Shown: piece by piece, positions 33,888 through 41,405 of the stretch
Layout of the letters: every line of letters begins with the position of its first letter
Position numbering within the stretch: the first letter of the stretch is position 1
Notes under the pieces: generated by a model
The model's database searches: none
Seen by the model: the letters and a program-made list of their open reading frames with translations, nothing else
What the model was told of the DNA's origin: nothing
Origin: Pseudomonas hamedanensis
GTDB taxonomy: Bacteria; Pseudomonadota; Gammaproteobacteria; Pseudomonadales; Pseudomonadaceae
Length of the DNA stretch: 64,000 nucleotides
Assembly (NCBI RefSeq): GCF_014268595.2
Contig: NZ_CP077091.1
Location: forward strand, 146,501-210,500
Reading direction: 5' to 3'
Translations under genes and position numbers: made by a program

Positions 33888-36599
33888 TTAGAAGTGATAC
33901 GTCATGCGCGCAAACAACGTCCGGCCCAGCGGGTCGGTGTAGCGCGGGTCATAGCCGCTCTGGAAGTTGTAGGCCTGGTTGGAGAATGGCGGGTTGCGGT
34001 CGAACACGTTCTTCATCCCGGCATCGACATCCAGCACCTTGTTGAAGGTGTAGCCGGCCGACAGGTCCCACACCGAATACGACGCCACGCGCGCATGAGT
34101 TTCGCGGTCGTAGTCGTTGTAACCGGTGGTGAAACGGTTGGTCAGCGCTGCCCGCGCCGCGCCAAAGCTCCAGCTGCCGGTGAGGTTGTGCTTCCAGCGC
34201 GCAATCACGCCGTCACCCTGGAAATCGCCGACCTTGTCAGTGAACGGCCCCTTGATGGTGCTCTGGAAGTCGTACTCGTCGACATAGGTGCCCTGCAAGC
34301 CGAGGCCGAACTGACCGTACGGCGTGTTCGGGAAGCGATAGTCGAGCGACACGTCGACACCGTTGGTTTCGACGATGCCGAGGTTGGCGTTGCCGGTGAC
34401 GATGTAGTTGAGCGTGCCGTCGGCGTTGCGCACGAAGCGATCCTGATAGGAGCCCGCCTGATCGAACACAGTGGATTCCGGGAACGGCTGAATCTGGTTG
34501 GAGATGTGAATCCACCAGAAATCCAGACCTACCGAGAGGTTGCTGATCGGTTGATAGACGAAGCCCAGGGTCACGTTGCGCGCTTTCTCCGGGGCCAGAT
34601 CCTCGTTGCCGCCAATCTGGTTGAGGAACTGCTGACCGCAATCGCGGCCACCGTTGCCGCCCGGTTGCACCACGCCGCCGGTACACAGCACCGGGTCGTT
34701 GTAGTAGCCCTGGGTGTAAGTGATGCTGCGCGGCGAATACAGCTCGTACAGCGATGGCGCACGGAAGCCTTCGCTGTAGGCGCCGCGCACCACCAGCTCT
34801 TTGAGCGGCTGATAACGGAACGAGTATTTCGGGTTGGTGGTGCTGCCGAAGTCGCTGTATTTGTCGTGGCGCACGGCGGCGGACAACTCGAGGCTGTCGA
34901 GCACCGGCACGTTGATTTCGGCATAGGCGGCTTTGACGCTACGGTCGCCTTCGACGCTGCCCGCCGGGTCGATGCCCAGGCTCTGGATATCGCCGGCAAA
35001 CGCTTCGAAGTCCTGATGGAATTTCTCTTTGCGGTACTCGCCGCCCAAGGCCAGACCGGCCGGGCCTGCGCCGAACCAGTCGCCAATCTCCCGGCTGACC
35101 CGGCCATCGAAACCGGCGACGCGGCCCACGGCGGTGGAGTAGGCGCCGTGGTACGCGGCGGCGTCGATGTACTGCTGACCCGCGGCAGTTTGCGGGCCGA
35201 ACGGGTTGAGCAAACCACTGGCCAGACCGTCGATCATCGCCTGATCGCTGACATAACCGCTGGTGACGCTGGAGACGATTTTATTCTGGTTATACGAGGC
35301 GCCGAGGTTGTAATCCCAGCCGCCGACCAGACCGTCGAAGCTCAACAGAAAACGCTGGCTGGTGTTCTGGTCTTTGGACTCGCGCGGACCTGCAGCAGTC
35401 TCGCGCCAGTTGACATCGACCGGTTGCGTCGGATCGAGAGCGAAATCGGTCGGCGCCGGGGTGATGCCGTTGCCGGGGTAGTAGGGCGATGAGGAATCCA
35501 GGCTCAAACCGGTCAGTGGCGCCGGGCCGACGGCGGTGGCGTTGTTGTTGCGCGACCAGAAATATTCGAGGTTGACGTTGTGGTCGTCGCCCAGCTTGCC
35601 GGTGGTCTTGCCGAAGAACGAGGTCTTCTCGGTCTGCGGCACCAGGTCAATATATTCACGTGTGCTGAAGCGGCACAAACCGTCGCGGCCGATCAGGTTG
35701 GGGCCGTTGCAATTGCTGTTGGCCAACGGGTTGGTGGCGTTGCCGTTCTGGCTATAGTTGCCGGGGAACGCGGTGCCGGAGGTCTGATCGAGCCCACGAC
35801 CGGGCGAGTAGTCATTGGCGAACGAGCGGTCGTTGGCGTCGAGGTTCTGCTGCTTGTTGTAGTTGAACACGCCGAGGACGTTGAAGCGGTCTTCTTCCAG
35901 ATCGCCGTAGCCCCAACTCGCGCTCATGTCCTTGGTCGCACCGCCGCCGCTGTGGGTCGGGGTTTCGCCGCCGAGGGTCAACGCGCCATCGGTCAGGGAT
36001 TTTTTGGTGATGAAGTTGATCACGCCGCCGATGGCGTCGGTGCCGTACAGGGCCGAGGCGCCGTCGCGCAGCACTTCGACACGCTCGATGGCGGCAAACG
36101 GGATCATGTTCAGATCCACCGCGCCGCCCGCCGAGTTGGTGCCCGACAAAGCGTTGTTGGCCAGGCGCCGACCGTTGAGCAGCACCAGCGTCTTGTTCGC
36201 GCCGATGCCGCGCATGTCGGCAAACGACGCACCGCCCGTGGCCGCACCGACCGAGCCGGCGCTGTTATTGATCGACTGGCTGCCGGTGATGCGCTGGACC
36301 AGCTCGGCGGTGGTGGTCACGCCCTGTTTGCGTAGCTCGTCGGCCTTGAGAATGGTGATCGGCACCGCCGTTTCCGCATCGACCCGGCGAATCGCCGAAC
36401 CGGTCACTTCGACCCGTTGCAGTTGCGTGGTCGGCGCCGCCACGACAGCGGCTGCCGGCACGCTGCTGTTGTCGTCCTCGGCCGCTTGCACGGTCCCGGC
36501 GCCCATCCCCATGGCCACCAGATACAGCGGAACAAAACGGTGGCGAGACATCGTTGCCACCAAAGGTTTGAGCGTGAAGCGTGGAGTGTTCATCAGCAT
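33888..36599 (-). CDS. TonB-dependent receptor of the import cluster
   Basis: 903 residues. A long N-terminus with a signal segment (about 21-40, LYLVAMGMGAGTVQAAEDD) is followed by QRVEVTGSAIRRVDAETAVP, a plug domain (ELVQRITGSQSINN, ANKTLVLLNGRRLANNALSG, VEVLRDGASALYGTDAIGG) and a large barrel ending ARMTYHF. The layout is that of the non-siderophore TonB-dependent receptors common in Xanthomonas and Caulobacter that take up carbohydrates or peptides. The gene lies between exbD and yejA on the same strand. A second ATG at 36593 is possible. The ligand is unknown; peptide-like molecules are inferred from the Yej neighbours. Confidence 0.93.
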   Translation of the reverse strand: MLMNTPRFTLKPLVATMSRHRFVPLYLVAMGMGAGTVQAAEDDNSSVPAAAVVAAPTTQLQRVEVTGSAIRRVDAETAVPITILKADELRKQGVTTTAELVQRITGSQSINNSAGSVGAATGGASFADMRGIGANKTLVLLNGRRLANNALSGTNSAGGAVDLNMIPFAAIERVEVLRDGASALYGTDAIGGVINFITKKSLTDGALTLGGETPTHSGGGATKDMSASWGYGDLEEDRFNVLGVFNYNKQQNLDANDRSFANDYSPGRGLDQTSGTAFPGNYSQNGNATNPLANSNCNGPNLIGRDGLCRFSTREYIDLVPQTEKTSFFGKTTGKLGDDHNVNLEYFWSRNNNATAVGPAPLTGLSLDSSSPYYPGNGITPAPTDFALDPTQPVDVNWRETAAGPRESKDQNTSQRFLLSFDGLVGGWDYNLGASYNQNKIVSSVTSGYVSDQAMIDGLASGLLNPFGPQTAAGQQYIDAAAYHGAYSTAVGRVAGFDGRVSREIGDWFGAGPAGLALGGEYRKEKFHQDFEAFAGDIQSLGIDPAGSVEGDRSVKAAYAEINVPVLDSLELSAAVRHDKYSDFGSTTNPKYSFRYQPLKELVVRGAYSEGFRAPSLYELYSPRSITYTQGYYNDPVLCTGGVVQPGGNGGRDCGQQFLNQIGGNEDLAPEKARNVTLGFVYQPISNLSVGLDFWWIHISNQIQPFPESTVFDQAGSYQDRFVRNADGTLNYIVTGNANLGIVETNGVDVSLDYRFPNTPYGQFGLGLQGTYVDEYDFQSTIKGPFTDKVGDFQGDGVIARWKHNLTGSWSFGAARAALTNRFTTGYNDYDRETHARVASYSVWDLSAGYTFNKVLDVDAGMKNVFDRNPPFSNQAYNFQSGYDPRYTDPLGRTLFARMTYHF

Positions 36600-36806
36600 G
36601 GTTATTTCCGATTATCAGACGTTATCGAATTGGCCTTGTGAGCCGCTCATTGCTCCGCTTCCGGTGATACCGCGTGCGGAAAACCACTTTCTTCAAGCAA
36701 GCCGATCCCCTCCGAAGACGCGTGGCGTTTTTCGGTCGGCCGGGTGCGACGGGATTCTTTTCAGCGGTGCCGGATGGCTGCTTTCAACTGCCGCCCGGCA
36801 CCGCAC

Positions 36807-37208
36807 TCAGTGGGTGGTCATCACCGAAATCTTGCTGATGCCGGAGCGTTCGATGGACGCCATGGCCTTGGCCACCTGGCCGTAATTGACGGCAGCGTCG
36901 GCCTGCAATTGCACGCGCACCTCGGCGTCTTTGGCCTTGACCTCCCTGAGGCTGGCCTCCAGCGATTCCGGGGCCAGTTCGGTTTTGGCCAGATAGAACT
37001 TGCCGTCCTGATCAACGCTGACCACCACCGGGTCTTTCTTCTCGGCGGGGGCGACGGCGTCGGTTTTTGGCAGATTGACCTTGATTGCGTTGGTCATCAG
37101 CGGCGCGGTGACGATGAACACCACCAGCAGCACGAGCATCACATCGACCAGCGGCGTGACGTTCATTTCGCTGAGCACTTCATCGCTGTCTTGAGTGGAG
37201 AACGACAT
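36807..37208 (-). CDS. exbD: Biopolymer transport protein ExbD
   Basis: 133 residues. One N-terminal membrane helix (about 19-38) carries the essential aspartate in MNVTPLVDVMLVLLVVFIVT (Asp22), followed by a periplasmic domain. With ExbB it uses the proton gradient to energise TonB. Its ATG shares a base with the exbB stop (TGATG). It is followed 207 bp later by the receptor gene it presumably serves. Confidence 0.96.
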   Translation of the reverse strand: MSFSTQDSDEVLSEMNVTPLVDVMLVLLVVFIVTAPLMTNAIKVNLPKTDAVAPAEKKDPVVVSVDQDGKFYLAKTELAPESLEASLREVKAKDAEVRVQLQADAAVNYGQVAKAMASIERSGISKISVMTTH

Positions 37209-37915
37209 CAGCTGGCCTCCCGCACGGCGTTGGTGTTTTTGCTGGCGATGGCCTGGCGGCTGATGGAAAACGCACTGCGCGAGGCGAGGGCGTCGAAGTC
37301 GTGGGCGAAGTCATCCATGTCGGCCGAGGCGAGCTTCAGCCGGCGCAGGAAGAAGTTGTAGATCAGCACCGCCGGTACCGCGACGGCAATGCCCACGCCT
37401 GTGGCGATCAGCGCGTGGCCGATGGGGCCGGCGACTGCTTCCAGGCTGGCCGAGCCGGTTTCGCCGATGCTTTGCAGGGCTTCCATGATTCCCCACACGG
37501 TGCCGAACAGACCAATGAACGGCGCGGTGCTGCCGATACTGGCGAGGATCGCCTGGCCGTTTTCCAGCGAACGGCGCTCCTTCTGGATCTGCTGGCGCAG
37601 GTTGCGTTCCAGCCTGTCGGAGCGGTTGATGGTGTGCGCCAGTTGCTGGGTGGTGCGCGGCGAATCTTCGACCAGCAAAGCTTCGAAACCGCTGCTGGCG
37701 ATGCGCGCCAGCGAGCCGGGATACTGGCTGGCGTGTTCGGCGGCGGTGAGCAGGTCGGGGGCACTCCAGAAGGCTTTGGTGAACTGCTTGTTCTGCGCTT
37801 TCTGGCGCAGGTACTGGGCCGACTTGACCAACAGAATCGCCCAACTGACCACGGAAAACAGCACCAGGCCCCAGAGCACACCGGGGACAATCATCGAAGA
37901 CAGTGAATCGTTCAT
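37208..37915 (-). CDS. exbB: Biopolymer transport protein ExbB (MotA/TolQ/ExbB family)
   Basis: 235 residues with three membrane helices (about 12-32, 128-150 and 168-190) and the family motif LASIGSTAPFIGLFGTVWGI. It forms the pentameric proton channel with ExbD and TonB. The gene begins 46 bp after the tonB stop and overlaps exbD by one base. Transcription order is tonB-exbB-exbD-receptor. Confidence 0.96.
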   Translation of the reverse strand: MNDSLSSMIVPGVLWGLVLFSVVSWAILLVKSAQYLRQKAQNKQFTKAFWSAPDLLTAAEHASQYPGSLARIASSGFEALLVEDSPRTTQQLAHTINRSDRLERNLRQQIQKERRSLENGQAILASIGSTAPFIGLFGTVWGIMEALQSIGETGSASLEAVAGPIGHALIATGVGIAVAVPAVLIYNFFLRRLKLASADMDDFAHDFDALASRSAFSISRQAIASKNTNAVREAS

Positions 37916-37960
37916 GGCTACACCTCGCTTGCTTTAATCAGTAATGAGTCGGTTGCGCCG

Positions 37961-38785
37961 TCATTGCGGCAATTTGAAATCGATGGTCTGGGTGGCGAAG
38001 CCGTCGATTGGCGTGTCGCCGCGCTTGGCCGGGATGAACTTCCAGTTCTTCACCGCCGCGACGGCCGCCTCATCCAGTTGCGGCTTGCCGCTGGACTTGG
38101 TCACCGTCACCGCACCGGCACGCCCGTTGGCCAGCACTTGAATGCGCAGCACCACGCTGCCTTCCCAGTTACGTCGCAGCGCCAGCGACGGGTATTCCGG
38201 CGGCGGGTTGCCGAGGCTGGCGAGGCCGGAAATCGCTGCCGATTCCTTGACCGGACCGGGCGCAGCAGCCGGCGCCGGCGGTGCACTCGGTGTGCTCGGC
38301 GCAGCAGGGGCGGCCGGTTGTGCCGGGGCGGGTGGCGCTTTCGGCGGCTCGACTTTTTTCACTGGTTTTGGCTTCTCGACCGGTTTCGGTTTCTCGATCG
38401 GCTTGGGCTTCTCCACCGGTTTGGGCGGCGGCTTGACCGCGTCCTCGTCTTCCACCGGCTGCTCGGGTTCCGGCGGCGGTGGAGGCGGGGGCGGCGGTGG
38501 TGGTTCCGGTGTCGGCGGGGCCGGAGGCGTCGGGCTGGTCAGCTCGACGGTCATTTCCGGAATCTCGGGCGGCGTGGGCAGCGGCTCCGGCCGCGCCTGA
38601 TGAAAGAACCACCACGCGCCGCCGTGTATCAGCGCCGACACGGCAATCAGCAGCACCATCTGTGGTTTGTTCAACCCGCCGGGTCGTGAAGTGTTGGCTG
38701 TAAACGCCTGCCTGCCCGTTGGCGGCGGGACCGGCGCTTCCCGCAACGGTCCCGGCAGGGTTTTGTGCTTTACCGCATCGTTCAT
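37961..38785 (-). CDS. tonB: TonB energy transducer
   Basis: 274 residues. A short cytoplasmic part is followed by one membrane helix (about 42-60, QMVLLIAVSALIHGGAWWFF, which contains the SxxxH element of TonB), a long Pro/Glu/Lys-rich periplasmic spacer (about 72-195) and a C-terminal TonB domain with PPPEYPSLALRRNWEGSVVL and a YPSLA-type start. It contacts the TonB box of outer-membrane receptors. As first gene of the minus-strand cluster it is expected to carry the main promoter, in front of which two palindromes lie (38828-38848 and 38888-38902). Confidence 0.95.
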   Translation of the reverse strand: MNDAVKHKTLPGPLREAPVPPPTGRQAFTANTSRPGGLNKPQMVLLIAVSALIHGGAWWFFHQARPEPLPTPPEIPEMTVELTSPTPPAPPTPEPPPPPPPPPPPEPEQPVEDEDAVKPPPKPVEKPKPIEKPKPVEKPKPVKKVEPPKAPPAPAQPAAPAAPSTPSAPPAPAAAPGPVKESAAISGLASLGNPPPEYPSLALRRNWEGSVVLRIQVLANGRAGAVTVTKSSGKPQLDEAAVAAVKNWKFIPAKRGDTPIDGFATQTIDFKLPQ

Positions 38786-38827
38786 TAAAGCTCCCTCGGG
38801 TCAGATGAAGGGCAATAAAGTGCCGTC

Positions 38828-38902
38828 CGAACATATGGCGAATGTTCGAGTGATTGGGTGTAACCTTCTTCAAGGTGTGCGCGAGCCGATAGTTTGACTA
38901 TC
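38828..38902. promoter_or_regulatory. Two palindromes upstream of tonB, possible operators
   Basis: CGAACAT-N7-ATGTTCG occupies 38828-38848 and GATAGT-TTG-ACTATC occupies 38888-38902, 43 and 103 bp upstream of the tonB start. Both are perfect inverted repeats of 7 and 6 bp arms. Neither resembles the Fur box expected for iron uptake. They may mark binding sites for regulators of the import cluster, but short palindromes can occur by chance. Confidence 0.4.
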
Positions 38903-39873
38903 TGTTTATGCAGCTCGGACAAACTTACTGGCTCAGCGCCAGCTATCCTGATTGTTCATTACCCTTTCCCTGGCTGTTGTTATGTGGGTAGAGACGTTCT
39001 GTATGTCTCTTGCCTGTTACACTTTGCAACGGATGTGCCAAAACTTGCGGCACTGCGTAGGGCTAATTATCTTCGGGTTACCGATGTCGCATTTATATAA
39101 GTTCGCCGCTGAGTATGGCTTTTCTGTAGCGCACACGGGGCCTTCAGTCCTTGCAAGAGGGCTTTTTCGAGTGCGAGACAGGGTGAGCGCTGTATCGCGC
39201 CAATCGGCGGGATAGAGCGTCTGCTCTGCGATCAGGCTTAGCGCGGGATGGTGCGCGGCGGATCGATTTGGTGCGGGTCAATGTATTAGTGGCTCACAGG
39301 GCATGTTCCTTGTTTTTGTTGGAGCGAGTTGAATGCCAACAGCGAACTGCGTCACAGTGGCGGGTTCATTTTTGGTGCAACTTTTAAACTTCGAAACTTA
39401 TTGTTCGACAATCCGCTTTCAGGTTGTTAATGCAAAGTCATATTTAAAAACTAAATAGCACGCTGCGCTCGGCGAATATTGATCGCCAAGCACATTCGGT
39501 GTGCGTATGGGTTCAGGTAATAAAGGAGAAGTGCGCCAGCCCGATGATGTTCAAATGAACACGAGCCTGGTGATGGATATGAGTTGTGTCAATTGGGCGG
39601 CGCAGCGTTTGAAGATTCACGCGGTGAACTCCTTGTTGCCAGCTCGGATACACGAACTTTTGGCTCGGTATCGCACCTTACAAGAACGCGGATAGCGTTC
39701 GATGAATGCTCTTGGTGCGGGATGGGCACCGCCAGCGCTGTTTTGCGAGGATTGAATTCGCAAGTCGGCAGTGCATGGGAAAAACGTGCCAAACGCGATA
39801 CATCGGCAGAATTTTCTACAGCAGGCCGGCCAGCCATCTACCCTGTTGCCATGGCCTTTTAGGGGGAACGGAC
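38903..39873. other. AT-richer intergenic stretch without a convincing gene
   Basis: Nearly 1 kb in which the base composition is visibly lower in GC than the flanking genes, especially 38900-39480 (for example CATATTTAAAAACTAAATAG near 39436). Short open frames exist, such as 39507-39695 (about 62 residues, VMDMSCVNWAAQRLKIHAVN) and 38952-39215, but none has a good ribosome site, a recognisable domain or Pseudomonas codon bias. It may be a remnant of a transferred segment or decayed genes. No repeat, RNA gene or att site was recognised. Confidence 0.5.
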
Positions 39874-40503
39874 ATGTACCAGCTCTACGGGCATAAAAAT
39901 TCCGGCGCAGCTGCCATCGAGGCAGCCTTGGAGTTGTGCCAGATTGCTTATCGCTTCATCGACACCGAAGCCAGCGCGGAGGCCGCGGAGGCGCTGGGCA
40001 AACTCAATCCGCTGAAACAGATCCCGACTCTGCAACTGCCCGACGGCAGTGCCCTGACCGAGAGCGCGGCGATCATGATTCATCTGGGCCTGACGTTTCC
40101 CAAGTCCGGCCTGCTGCCGGCCAAGGCGCCTGATCGCGATCAGGCGATTCGCGGCCTGGCCTATATCGTCAGCAATTGCTACGCGGCCATCGGCATTATC
40201 GACTACCCCGAGCGTTGGCTGATGGCGGCGGACGAGAGCGCACGGCAGAACCTGATCGCCGGCACGCGTCAGCGTCTGCACTTCAGTTGGGAGGTGTTTG
40301 CCGACCAGTTTTCCGGCGAGCTGTACCTGGACGATGAAACGCCGGGCGCGCTGGATGTGCTGGCGGCAGTGGTGAGCCGTTGGGCCGGCAGCCGTGAACA
40401 TCTGCGCCAGACCCGGCCGGGGTTTTATGCGTGGTTGCAGAGGATTGACCGCCACCCGGTGCTGGCGCCGGTGTTTGAGCGACATTGGCCGTCTCAAGGC
40501 TGA
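39874..40503 (+). CDS. Glutathione S-transferase family protein
   Basis: 209 residues. The N-terminal thioredoxin-like domain has YQLYGHKNSGAAAIEAALEL, LNPLKQIPTLQLPDGSALTE and the glutathione-contacting ES pair in LTESAAIMIHLGLTFP; the rest is the all-helical C-terminal domain. It belongs to the same superfamily as the enzyme at 18211 but shares little sequence with it. AGGGGGAACGG precedes the ATG. It is monocistronic, after a gene-poor stretch and before a REPIN. Substrate unknown. Confidence 0.88.
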   Translation: MYQLYGHKNSGAAAIEAALELCQIAYRFIDTEASAEAAEALGKLNPLKQIPTLQLPDGSALTESAAIMIHLGLTFPKSGLLPAKAPDRDQAIRGLAYIVSNCYAAIGIIDYPERWLMAADESARQNLIAGTRQRLHFSWEVFADQFSGELYLDDETPGALDVLAAVVSRWAGSREHLRQTRPGFYAWLQRIDRHPVLAPVFERHWPSQG

Positions 40504-40515
40504 CAAAGCACCCCC

Positions 40516-40605
40516 TGTAGGAGTGAGCCTGCTCGCGATAGCGGTCTGTCAGCCAACTGTATTTCTAGCTGACAGATCGCTATCGCGAGCAGGCTCACTC
40601 CTACA
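40516..40605. repeat. REPIN
   Basis: Standard inverted doublet with fully complementary inner arms (GATAGCGGTCTGTCAG and CTGACAGATCGCTATC), the T/A change in each arm being nearly compensatory. It lies between the GST gene and the convergent CBS gene. Confidence 0.94.
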
Positions 40606-40628
40606 AGGGGGCTGTGGTGTCTGGGCGA

Positions 40629-41069
40629 TTACTCCCCGCGGATGTACTGCTCCAGCTGCTTGATCAGCTCGGCCTGTTCGGCAATGGCTTCCTTGACCAG
40701 GTCGCCGATCGACAGCAAGCCGATCAGCTTGCCGTCCTCAACCACTGGCAAGTGGCGCAGGCGGCGGTCGGACATGATGCCCAGGCAGGTGTCGACGGTT
40801 TGTTTGGTGTCCACCGTGATCACGTCCTTGACCATGATGTCGCGCACGGGTGTACCGACCGAAGAGCGGCCGTGCAGCACCAGTTTGCGTGCGTAATCGC
40901 GCTCGCTGATGATGCCGACCACGTTGTCGTCTTCCACCACCAGCAGGGCGCCGACGTTTTTCTCGGCCATTTTCATCAGCGCTTCGAGCACCATGTGATC
41001 GGGTTTGATCTGGTGCACTTCCTGATTTTTCTGGTCTTTGAGCTTGAGCAGTTGGGCGACGGTCTTCAT
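40629..41069 (-). CDS. Two-CBS-domain protein
   Basis: 146 residues consisting of a tandem CBS pair (about 10-70 and 75-138). Typical segments are VGALLVVEDDNVVGIISERD and LRHLPVVEDGKLIGLLSIGD. Stand-alone CBS pairs bind adenosine nucleotides and modulate other proteins or transport. The last residues (EQAELIKQLEQYIRGE) form an amphipathic helix suited to dimerisation. No partner gene is adjacent; the divergent neighbour is DNA polymerase II, beyond a repeat block. Confidence 0.92.
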   Translation of the reverse strand: MKTVAQLLKLKDQKNQEVHQIKPDHMVLEALMKMAEKNVGALLVVEDDNVVGIISERDYARKLVLHGRSSVGTPVRDIMVKDVITVDTKQTVDTCLGIMSDRRLRHLPVVEDGKLIGLLSIGDLVKEAIAEQAELIKQLEQYIRGE

Positions 41070-41206
41070 GGCGGTTACTCAGGTGTTGTCGTTGTTAATC
41101 AAGCATCGTAGACCCTGCGCGGCAGGGCAAGGCCGCAAAGCGGCAGATAGCACGCAAAAAACGCCATTTGCCGGAAAAACATCTCTGTATCTGCAAATGA
41201 AGTATC

Positions 41207-41359
41207 TGTGGCGAGGGGATTCATCTGTGGCGAGGGGATTTATCCCCGCTGGCCTGCGCAGCAGGCCCTTTCATTAAAAGCGGGGCCGCTTCGCGGCCAA
41301 CGGGGATAAATCCCCTCGCCACAGATGAATCCCCTCACCACAGATAAATCCCCTCACCA
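41207..41359. repeat. Third-type repeat cluster (TGTGGCGAGGGGATTTATCCCC)
   Basis: Copies or partial copies of TGTGGCGAGGGGAT occur at 41207 and 41226, with mirrored copies ATCCCCTCGCCACA at about 41310, ATCCCCTCACCACA at about 41328 and a last partial one at about 41348. An inner hairpin of GGCCTGC/GCAGGCC and GGGGCCGCTTCGCGGCC lies in the centre. The cluster fills most of the 336 bp between the CBS gene and polB and leaves about 45 bp for the polB promoter. Confidence 0.88.
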
Positions 41360-41405
41360 TAAATGCTGCGTAGAATGCCGGTCTGATTCAGTTCCCGAGG
41401 TTGCA

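Noticed and set aside
33762..35492. 576-residue plus-strand open frame
   Set aside because: It covers the complementary strand of the TonB-dependent receptor and starts in a REPIN ([10 protein letters not shown]); the receptor frame is the real gene.
39584..39862. 92-residue open frame in the AT-rich region
   Set aside because: There is no ribosome site or family match, it overlaps other frames, and the codon pattern is unlike neighbouring genes.
41070..41405. LexA operator in front of polB
   Set aside because: No CTGT-N8-ACAG match is present in the region.
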